From Actinomycetes bacterium (GTDB lineage Bacteria > Actinomycetota > Actinomycetes > Actinomycetales > Cellulomonadaceae): a stretch of 10,329 bases of DNA. The notes beneath the pieces are model-generated. The model saw only the letters and a program-made list of their open reading frames with translations. It ran no database searches and was not told the DNA's origin. Where the stretch lies: assembly GCA_021793115.1 (NCBI GenBank), contig JAJYTJ010000131.1:1-10329 (forward strand). The letters are read 5' to 3'. Both the position numbers and the translations under genes were made by a program. Shown piece after piece: positions 5,168-10,329 of this stretch (the stretch's first letter is position 1; each line of letters starts with the position of its first letter).

Positions 5168-7147
5168 TCAGCGCCGTGCCACGAGACCCAGCAGGGCCTG
5201 GCCGTACGCCTCGAGCTTGACCGGCCCGACACCACGGACGCGCGCCAGCTCCGCGATCGTCGCCGGCCGCAGCGCGGCCAGCTCCTCCAGCGAGCGGTCC
5301 GCGAGCACGGTGTAGGCGGGGCGGTCGAGCCGGCTCGCCTCGTCCGCGCGCCACTGCCGCAGCCGGGCCAGCAGCTCGGGGTCCGCACCGGCGCGCTGGT
5401 CGCTCGTCGCCCTGGTCCCCCGCCGGCTCCCGCCGTCCGCGGCCGGCCACAGCCCGTCGAGGAACCGGGAGGCCTTGCGCGTCCCCCGCGACCCCGGCGT
5501 CCGCGCTCGCGAGTACGACATCTCCAGCCGCTCCCGGGCCCGCGTCACGCCGACGTAGAGCAGCCGGCGCTCCTCGTCGAGCGCGGCCGCGGTCTCGGCG
5601 AGCGAGATCGGCAGCAGCCCCTCCGACAGGCCGGCGAGGAACACGACGTCCCACTCCAAGCCCTTGGCGGCGTGCAGCGACGCGAGCGTGACCCCCTCGA
5701 CCACCGGTGCGTGCTGCGCCGACGCGCGCTCGTCGAGCTCCGCCACGAGGTCGGCGAGGCCCGCCGCGCCGGCGGCCGCCAGGTCGTCGGCCAGCGACAC
5801 CAGCCCCTGCATGGCGTCCCACCGCTCCCGCGCCGCGCCGCGCGGTGCCGGCGGCTGCTCGGACCAGCCAACCGACCGCAGCACGTCCCGGGCGTGCTGC
5901 GGCATCGGCGTGTCAGGCTCGGCCGAGCGGACCGCGCCGCGCAGCAGCACCATGGCGTCGCGCACGTCGCGCCGGGCGAAGAACCGCTCACCGCCGCGCA
6001 CCTGGTAGCCGACCCCGGCGGCAGCCAGCGCAGCCTCGAAGGCCTCGCCCTGGACGTTGGTGCGGTAGAGGACGGCGATCTGGCTGGGCCGCGCACCGTC
6101 GGCCACGAGACGCGCGATGCGGGCGGCGATGCCGGCAGCCTCCGCCTCGTCGTCGTCGTACACCGCCCACCGCACCGGCGGCCCGTCGGGGCGCTGGGCG
6201 ACGAGCTGCAGGGGCGGCGGCTCGCCACGCCGGCGTCCCGACACCAGCAGCCGGTTCGCGAGGGTGACCACCTGGGGCGTCGAGCGGTAGTCCCGCACCA
6301 GGGTGATCTGGGCGGCACCGGGGTGCGTGCGGGCGAAGCCCAGCAGGTGCTCGGGGCTCGCGCCCGTGAACGAGTAGATGGTCTGGCTCGGGTCGCCGAC
6401 GACGCACAGCTCGTGGCGACCGCCGAGCCACTGGTCGAGCAGGTACTGCTGGAGCGGGCTGACGTCCTGGTACTCGTCCACCACGAAGTGGCGGTACTGC
6501 CCGCGCACCTCCTCGGCGACGTCCCGGCGCTGCGAGATCATCGCCGCCGTGAGCAGCAGCACGTCCTCGAAGTCGATGACGCCGCGCTCGTTCTTCACGT
6601 CCTCGTACGCCGTCATGAGGCGCGCGACCTGCGGCGGGGCGAAGCCCGCCGGTGCCGGTCGGGCCGCCGCCACGACCGCCGCCGGGTAGTCGTCGGCCGG
6701 GACCAGGCTGACCTTCGCCCACTCCAGCTCGCCGGCCAGGTCGCGCACCGCGATCCGGTCGACCTCCAGCCCGACGCGCCGGGCGGCCTCGGCGACGATC
6801 GGCGCCTTCTGCTCGAGCAGCCGCGGCGGGGCTCCCCCGACAACCTTCGGCCAGAAGAAGCCCAGCTGCCGCAGCGCCGCGGCGTGGAAGGTGCGGGCCT
6901 GCACGCCGGCCACGCCCAGGCCGCGCAGCCGCACCCGCATCTCGCCCGCGGCGCGCGCGGTGAACGTCACGGCCAGCACGCTGGTCGGCTTGTAGACCCC
7001 GGTGCGCACGCCGTAGGCGATGCGATGCGTGATCGCCCTGGTCTTGCCCGTCCCGGCCCCGGCCAGCACGCACACCGGCCCGGTCAGGGCGGTGGCGACG
7101 GCGCGCTGCTCGGGGTCGAGCGCGTCGAGGAGGGCGTCGGTGGACAT
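5168..7147 (-). CDS. uvrD2: UvrD2-type superfamily 1 ATP-dependent DNA helicase with HRDC domain
   Basis: Seen: 659 residues with complete SF1A motifs. These are Walker A AGAGTGKT (29-36), motif II VDEYQDV (223-229), motif III VVGDPSQTIYSFTGA (249-263), motif IV LVRDYRST (283-290), motif V LHAAKGLEWDVVFLAG (491-506) and motif VI EERRLLYVGVTRARERL (525-541). A C-terminal HRDC domain follows at about 590-657. Known: UvrD2 is a 3'-5' DNA helicase in mycobacteria, with roles in DNA maintenance. Odd: mycobacterial UvrD2 has a four-cysteine connector between helicase and HRDC, but here the linker (about 565-590) has none. The whole protein has only two cysteines (26 and 248), both inside helicase motifs. 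Start: ATG at 7147 (MSTDALLDALDPEQ) with GAGGA 9 nt upstream; the longer frame to 7204 has no support. Divergent from mycoredoxin across 116 bp. whiB7 follows on the same strand with its own promoter. Confidence 0.95.
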   Translation of the reverse strand: MSTDALLDALDPEQRAVATALTGPVCVLAGAGTGKTRAITHRIAYGVRTGVYKPTSVLAVTFTARAAGEMRVRLRGLGVAGVQARTFHAAALRQLGFFWPKVVGGAPPRLLEQKAPIVAEAARRVGLEVDRIAVRDLAGELEWAKVSLVPADDYPAAVVAAARPAPAGFAPPQVARLMTAYEDVKNERGVIDFEDVLLLTAAMISQRRDVAEEVRGQYRHFVVDEYQDVSPLQQYLLDQWLGGRHELCVVGDPSQTIYSFTGASPEHLLGFARTHPGAAQITLVRDYRSTPQVVTLANRLLVSGRRRGEPPPLQLVAQRPDGPPVRWAVYDDDEAEAAGIAARIARLVADGARPSQIAVLYRTNVQGEAFEAALAAAGVGYQVRGGERFFARRDVRDAMVLLRGAVRSAEPDTPMPQHARDVLRSVGWSEQPPAPRGAARERWDAMQGLVSLADDLAAAGAAGLADLVAELDERASAQHAPVVEGVTLASLHAAKGLEWDVVFLAGLSEGLLPISLAETAAALDEERRLLYVGVTRARERLEMSYSRARTPGSRGTRKASRFLDGLWPAADGGSRRGTRATSDQRAGADPELLARLRQWRADEASRLDRPAYTVLADRSLEELAALRPATIAELARVRGVGPVKLEAYGQALLGLVARR

Positions 7148-7263
7148 CGCCCGCCATCCTCGCAGCCTCCGCCGACAGCGGGCGGCCGCGCTGCCGGGCC
7201 GCACAGGCCGGCCACATGGAGGGCAGGTAGCCTCGTCCGGAGACCACCCGAGGACGAGGACCG

Positions 7264-7509
7264 ATGAGCGCCACGACCCTGACGATGTACACCACGACGT
7301 GGTGCGGCTACTGCCGCCGCCTGAAGTCGCAGCTGGACTCGGCCGGGATCGCGTACGACGAGGTCGACGTCGAGCGCGAGCCGCAGGCCGCGGCCTTCGT
7401 CGAGTCGGTCAACGGCGGCAACCGGACCGTGCCGACGGTCGTCTTCCCGGACGGCTCGGCCGCCACCAACCCGTCGCTCGCCGAGGTGCAGGCCCGCCTC
7501 GCCGGCTGA
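7264..7509 (+). CDS. mrx1: Mycoredoxin-type glutaredoxin
   Basis: Seen: 81 residues. MYTTTWCGYCRRLK carries the CGYC active site (Cys14/Cys17), then the RTVPTVVFPDG cis-proline loop, and ATNPS near the C terminus, together a full thioredoxin fold. Known: mycoredoxin-1 uses mycothiol to reduce protein-mycothiol mixed disulfides in the actinobacterial cytosol; CGYC and the uvrD2-nudC neighbourhood match Rv3198A of M. tuberculosis. Start: ATG at 7264, with GAGGA only 3 nt upstream (or AGGAC slightly further). A TAGCCT at 7228-7233 could be its -10, with no clear -35. It is divergent from uvrD2 and convergent with nudC; the 30-bp gap to the nudC stop holds no obvious terminator. Confidence 0.93.
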   Translation: MSATTLTMYTTTWCGYCRRLKSQLDSAGIAYDEVDVEREPQAAAFVESVNGGNRTVPTVVFPDGSAATNPSLAEVQARLAG

Positions 7510-7539
7510 CCGCTCCCGGCGACGCGCCCCACCACCGGC

Positions 7540-8613
7540 TCACCACCGGGTCGGCAGCGGCGCCCCGAACCAGTCGGTGACCAGGGCATACGCCACCGAT
7601 GTGCGCATCGGCAGCAGCACCTCGTCGCTGTCGGTCGCCGCCGCGAGCTCGTCGCGCGAGAACCAGCGGGCCTGCGTGAGCTCCGTGCCGTCGACGTGCA
7701 CGTCGGTGGTCGCGGCGTGCGCGCGGTACGCCAGCATGAGCGACGCCGGGAACGGCCAGGGCTGGCTGCCGCGGTAGTCCACCCGGTCCACGACGATCGC
7801 CGCCTCCTCGGCCACCTCGCGCGCCACGGCGTGCTCCGCCGACTCACCGGCCTCGACGAACCCGGCCAACGTCGAGAACCGGCCCGCCGGCCAGGCCGCG
7901 TTGTGACCCAGCAGCAGGCGGTCGTCGTCGTCGACCACCGCCACGATGATCGCCGGGTCGGTGCGCGGGTAGTGCTCCGAGCCGTCGACGGTGCACACCC
8001 TGATCCAGCCGGCCTGCCCCGGCACGGTCGGCGCGCCGCATCGCGGGCAGCGCGGATGGCGGGTGTGCCATTCGTCGAGCGCGACGGCCATGGTGGCCAG
8101 CCCGGCGTCGCGCGCCGGCAGGTCGGCCCCCGCCTCGCGCAGCGCCGCCCAGCGCAGCCCGGGCGCCGGCACCGGGTCCGGGCGGCCACCTCCGGCGGGC
8201 ACGACGAGGCCGGCAGGCACGACGAGGCCGGCGGCGGTCGGCTGCTCGACCGGGCCGTGCACCAGCACGTCCGACGACTGTCCGGCGCGCGGCGCGTCCC
8301 GGCCCCGGCGCACCCGGCGCGCGAGCACCAACGGTGCCGACGGGCCGTCGCCGTCGCGGCCGAGCAGCAGCCAGGCCTCGTCGACGGTCGTCGTCGACGA
8401 GGCCGCGCCGTCCCCGGCGACCCGCGCCGCCGTCGCCGGGTCGAGCAGCGCCGCCGCGCCGGCCTCGTCGACGACGATCTGGCCGCCGCCCACGACCAGC
8501 ACGAGCGTCGCCGGGTCGCGGCGCGCGCGGACCAGCACGTCCGGGTCGGCGCGCAGCGCGGCGGCGCGGTCCAGCACGGCACGGGCGAGGGGCATGGCGG
8601 CGTCGATGTCCAC
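7540..8613 (-). CDS. nudC: NudC-type Nudix NAD(H) diphosphatase
   Basis: Seen: 357 residues. The divergent N-terminal domain (1-185) is followed by a zinc-ribbon region CPRCGAP...CTVDGSEHYPRTDP (189-220). The Nudix box GFVEAGESAEHAVAREVAEEAAI lies at 251-273. SQPWPFPAS (283-291) is the NudC-specific motif. Known: NudC hydrolyses NAD(H) to NMN(H) and AMP and can remove NAD caps from RNA; it acts as a cytosolic dimer. Odd: only three of the four zinc cysteines are present (189, 192, 207). The Nudix box ends EEAAI where the consensus has Gly. A six-residue GLVVPA is duplicated at 129-140, from an 18-bp DNA repeat. Start: GTG at 8613; there is no ribosome-binding site, but TAGCGT lies 6 nt upstream, so it is probably leaderless. 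Met7 is a fallback start. Convergent with mycoredoxin, divergent from the kinase gene. Confidence 0.93.
   Translation of the reverse strand: MDIDAAMPLARAVLDRAAALRADPDVLVRARRDPATLVLVVGGGQIVVDEAGAAALLDPATAARVAGDGAASSTTTVDEAWLLLGRDGDGPSAPLVLARRVRRGRDAPRAGQSSDVLVHGPVEQPTAAGLVVPAGLVVPAGGGRPDPVPAPGLRWAALREAGADLPARDAGLATMAVALDEWHTRHPRCPRCGAPTVPGQAGWIRVCTVDGSEHYPRTDPAIIVAVVDDDDRLLLGHNAAWPAGRFSTLAGFVEAGESAEHAVAREVAEEAAIVVDRVDYRGSQPWPFPASLMLAYRAHAATTDVHVDGTELTQARWFSRDELAAATDSDEVLLPMRTSVAYALVTDWFGAPLPTRW
8192..8227. repeat. 18-bp tandem duplication inside nudC
   Basis: CCGGCGGGCACGACGAGG (8192-8209) is followed directly by CCGGCAGGCACGACGAGG (8210-8227), one mismatch, and by a partial third copy CCGGCGG. 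The unit is a multiple of three and yields tandem GLVVPA-GLVVPA in the linker between the NudC N-terminal and zinc-ribbon parts. Confidence 0.9.
8374..8404. repeat. Perfect 13-bp inverted repeat inside nudC
   Basis: GGCCTCGTCGACG (8374-8386) and CGTCGACGAGGCC (8392-8404) are exact reverse complements around a 5-nt loop GTCGT. It codes for the T-T-T-V-D-E-A stretch near residues 70-80 of NudC. It is much stronger than neighbouring chance palindromes, but no function is evident. Confidence 0.85.
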
Positions 8614-8619
8614 ACCCGG

Positions 8620-8625
8620 ACGCTA
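8620..8625 (-). promoter_or_regulatory. -10 element of a probably leaderless nudC transcript
   Basis: On the minus strand TAGCGT (TAnnnT) is followed by 6 nt and then the GTG start codon at 8613. That places the transcription start at or next to the first codon. No ribosome-binding site or clear -35 is visible. Confidence 0.5.
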
Positions 8626-8738
8626 GCCCGCCACGGCGACCCGGCCACCGCGGGCGCCGCTGTGCGGCGGCGCGCGACACCGCCGCGGCGGGATCGGACA
8701 CGCCGGACGCAAGCCTCGGCGGCCGTCCGTCGCCGACC

Positions 8739-8744
8739 TACCCT
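8739..8744 (+). promoter_or_regulatory. -10 element of a probably leaderless kinase transcript
   Basis: TACCCT (TAnnnT) is followed by 6 nt (GGCGAG) and then GTG at 8751, the same geometry as the divergent nudC start. GGCGAG is a poor and too-close ribosome-binding site. No A-rich tract and no clear -35 lie upstream, so it does not look like a WhiB7-type promoter. Confidence 0.5.
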
Positions 8745-8750
8745 GGCGAG

Positions 8751-9680
8751 GTGCTTCGTTCCCCGCTCGCCCTCGCCGCCCTCGCGACCGTCGCCGTCCC
8801 CGGCCTCGACGCGTACGACGTCCGGCGGCCGGTCGGCGGCGGGTCGGAGTACGACGTCGCGCTCGTGACCGATGCCGAGCACCGGCACTGGGTGGTCCGC
8901 GCGCCCGCGAACGCCGCCGCGGGTGCCGCCCTCGAGGCCGAGGTGGTGCTGCTCTCCGCGCTTGCCGCCCAGGTCGACGCCGGGAAGCTGCCCTTCGAGG
9001 TGCCGCGACCGGTCGGGTTCGCGCACCTCGACGAAGGCGGACGCGCCGCCGTGCACCGGCTGGTGCCCGGACGGCCGCTGCGGCTGGAGGCCCTCACGCC
9101 GGGACCGGGGCTGTCCGCCGCGCTCGGGCGCGCCCTCGGGGCGCTGCACCAGCTGCCGACGTCCGTCGTGGAGAACGCCGGCCGGCCGGTCTACGACGCC
9201 CCTGCCTACCGGCAGCGCCGGCAGGCCGAGGTGGACGAGGCCGCCAAGACGGGCAAGGTGCCGAACGGCCTGCTGCGGCGCTGGGAGCGCCGGCTCGAGG
9301 ACGTCCGGCTGTGGCGGTTCCAGCCGACGGTGGTGCACGGCGACCTCACCGCGGCGCACGTGCTCGTCCACGACGGCGACGTCAGCGGCATCCTCGACTG
9401 GGGCGACGCGATGGTCGCCGACCCGGCCGACGACCTCGCGTGGCTGCTCGTCGCAGCCCCTCCGGATGCCGTCGAGTCGATCCTCGAGGCGTACCTGCTG
9501 CGACGCACCGAGCTCACCGACCCGTTCCTCACCGAGCGGGCGCTGCTGGCGGGAGAGCTGGCACTGGCGCGCTGGCTGCTGTACGGCGTGCGCTCCGGCC
9601 AGCAGGACGTCATCGACGACGCGCAGGCCATGCTGCTGGACCTCGACGAGCAGACGAACGACCTCGAGTCGGTCGGCTGA
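8751..9680 (+). CDS. Aminoglycoside/macrolide phosphotransferase-fold kinase, Mph-like
   Basis: Seen: 309 residues. The N lobe has VGGGSEYDVALV (28-39), a nucleotide-loop region, and HWVVRAP (46-52). The catalytic loop VVHGDLTAAHVLV spans 194-206, with Asp198 as base and His203 as metal ligand. The metal-binding ILDWGDAMVADPADDLAWL (214-232) supplies Asp216. Known: macrolide 2'-phosphotransferases have His where aminoglycoside kinases usually have Asn (HGDLxxxH), plus a WxxRxP motif in the N lobe; both occur here. Inference: a macrolide kinase or relative, but substrate cannot be read from sequence. Start: GTG at 8751, where family similarity begins; the frame is open back to 8334, antisense to nudC. 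It is divergent from nudC, and its stop lies 4 bp from the AdnB-like stop, a position held by another gene (Rv3200c) in M. tuberculosis. Confidence 0.85.
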   Translation: MLRSPLALAALATVAVPGLDAYDVRRPVGGGSEYDVALVTDAEHRHWVVRAPANAAAGAALEAEVVLLSALAAQVDAGKLPFEVPRPVGFAHLDEGGRAAVHRLVPGRPLRLEALTPGPGLSAALGRALGALHQLPTSVVENAGRPVYDAPAYRQRRQAEVDEAAKTGKVPNGLLRRWERRLEDVRLWRFQPTVVHGDLTAAHVLVHDGDVSGILDWGDAMVADPADDLAWLLVAAPPDAVESILEAYLLRRTELTDPFLTERALLAGELALARWLLYGVRSGQQDVIDDAQAMLLDLDEQTNDLESVG

Positions 9681-9684
9681 CGCC

Positions 9685-10329
9685 TCACGCCTCGCCGGTC
9701 ACGCTGCGCAGCAGCGCGGTGATGCCCTCCTCGTCGAGCAGGTGCTCCGGGTACACCGTGGTCCCGGTGGCGACGTAGCAGAACGCCGCCCGCACCCGGT
9801 CGAGCGGCACCCCCGTCCAGCGCGACCACGCCAGCCGGTAGACGGCGAGCTGCAGCTCGCGCGCGGCGCGCTCGGCCGGGTCCTCCGGCGGGCGGCCGGT
9901 CTTCCAGTCGACGACCACCACGCCGTCGCGCACGTCCGTGCGGTCCTCGTCCCGGAACACCGCGTCGATGCGCGACGTGATGACGTAGCCGTCGACCGAG
10001 GTGTGCACCTCCTGCTCGACCGCGATCGGCCGGCGGTCCGCCCACGGCGTCGCCCGGAACGACTCGCGCAACCGCTCGCTGCCCGCCGCGTCGGGCAACG
10101 AGTCGTCGTCCGCGCCGGGCAGCGCGTCGACGTCCACCAGCGACGCCGCACCGAAGTAGCCCTCGACCCACGCGTGGAACGCGGTGCCGAGCCGGGCCTG
10201 CGGCGAGGGCGGCGACGGCACCGGCCGGCGCAGGGCGGCGGCGAACGCCTCGGGGTCGCGTTCGAGCCGGACCACGGCGGACGCGGACAGCGTGGCCGGC
10301 ATCTCGACCGGTCCGGGCTGCCGGGCCGC
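9685..10329 (-). CDS. adnB: AdnB-like UvrD/RecB-family helicase-nuclease, C-terminal nuclease part only
   Basis: Seen: 214 codons, open at the right edge, so the helicase part is outside. Counting from the in-frame Met codon at 10302, MPATLSASAVVRLERDPEAF marks the nuclease module. LGTAFHAWVEGYF supplies His43, SRIDAVFRD Asp113, VVVDWKTGR Asp132 and Lys134, and LQLAVYRLAW Gln151 and Tyr155. These are the residues of a RecB-type PD-(D/E)XK nuclease. Known: AdnAB is the mycobacterial helicase-nuclease heterodimer that resects double-strand breaks, and both subunits end in such a nuclease domain. The symbol rests on position: in M. tuberculosis Rv3201c (adnB) is the subunit nearest nudC, on the same strand. 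Nothing suggests inactivation. The true start lies beyond 10329. Confidence 0.85.
   Translation of the reverse strand, partial: AARQPGPVEMPATLSASAVVRLERDPEAFAAALRRPVPSPPSPQARLGTAFHAWVEGYFGAASLVDVDALPGADDDSLPDAAGSERLRESFRATPWADRRPIAVEQEVHTSVDGYVITSRIDAVFRDEDRTDVRDGVVVVDWKTGRPPEDPAERAARELQLAVYRLAWSRWTGVPLDRVRAAFCYVATGTTVYPEHLLDEEGITALLRSVTGEA

Noticed and set aside
4878..5822. 314-codon minus-strand ORF ending in the whiB7 leader
   Set aside because: The part above 5045 is an alternate frame of uvrD2 passing through the whiB7 promoter; only the last 54 codons are taken as a uORF.
7148..7204. N-terminal extension of UvrD2
   Set aside because: Arg-rich extension with no ribosome-binding site; the family start MSTDALLDALDPEQ has GAGGA upstream.
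7518..7552. CACCACCGG repeated near the nudC stop as a terminator
   Set aside because: The copies are direct, not inverted, so no stem forms; treated as chance.
8334..8750. Upstream part of the open frame of the kinase gene
   Set aside because: It is antisense to nudC and has no kinase similarity; the conserved protein begins at the GTG at 8751.
7308..9371. 687-codon minus-strand ORF
   Set aside because: Alternate frame across nudC and antisense to the kinase and mycoredoxin genes; composition-driven open frame without motifs.
1..10329. CRISPR array, tRNA, insertion sequence or prophage signal
   Set aside because: No spaced repeats, tRNA-like clover sequences, transposase motifs or terminal inverted repeats were found by eye, and all genes fit a chromosomal core neighbourhood.

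Overview
The window is very GC-rich, with almost every codon ending in G or C, and it is densely packed on both strands. The proteins (WhiB with an AT-hook, mycoredoxin, UvrD2, AdnB-like nuclease, actinobacterial zincin) point to an actinomycete. Codon use and protein style suggest a Micrococcales member such as Cellulomonas or a close relative; this taxonomic call is inference. Gene order resembles the Mycobacterium tuberculosis Rv3194c-Rv3202c neighbourhood as I recall it (PDZ protease, zincin, whiB7, uvrD2, mycoredoxin, nudC, adnB), so this is mostly an old chromosomal core neighbourhood rather than a mobile island. I saw no insertion sequence, tRNA, rRNA or CRISPR array.

Layout. At the left edge a PDZ/Lon-like membrane protease (minus, cut by the window edge) diverges from a Zincin_2 family protein (plus). 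That gene converges with a YgjP-like metallopeptidase (minus). Next, on the plus strand, come a 52-residue zinc-ribbon protein (DUF5679), a strong hairpin terminator, and an orphan ThiF/cyclodehydratase-like protein. The ThiF-like gene converges on whiB7 (minus). whiB7 has a leader of about 365 nt, and uvrD2 (minus) lies immediately upstream of that leader. Divergent from uvrD2 is a mycoredoxin gene (plus), which converges on nudC (minus). nudC diverges from a macrolide-phosphotransferase-like kinase gene (plus). At the right edge is the C-terminal nuclease part of an AdnB-like helicase (minus, cut by the edge).

The most interesting region is the whiB7 leader (about 4748-5155, minus). It carries a promoter with TTGCCC, a 17-bp spacer and TACGGT, with an AAAA tract 4 bp upstream of the -35 as expected for WhiB7 autoregulation. 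It also has a 54-codon upstream ORF with strongly coding composition, a small hairpin directly after the uORF stop, and a 15-bp intrinsic terminator with a U-rich tail. Together these form a ribosome-sensing attenuator of the kind known for whiB7/wblC in mycobacteria and Streptomyces. Two additional pairings could oppose the terminator: a leader segment upstream of the uORF that complements the terminator 5' arm plus loop, and a downstream segment that perfectly complements 11 nt of the 3' arm. A 19-bp perfect duplication places one copy as the promoter spacer and one copy inside the leader.

Functionally, the locus combines genome maintenance (UvrD2, AdnB), redox and NAD/RNA-cap metabolism (mycoredoxin, NudC), envelope proteolysis (the PDZ protease) and antibiotic response (WhiB7, Mph-like kinase). 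nudC and the kinase gene are divergently transcribed and both look leaderless, each with TAnnnT, then 6 nt, then GTG.
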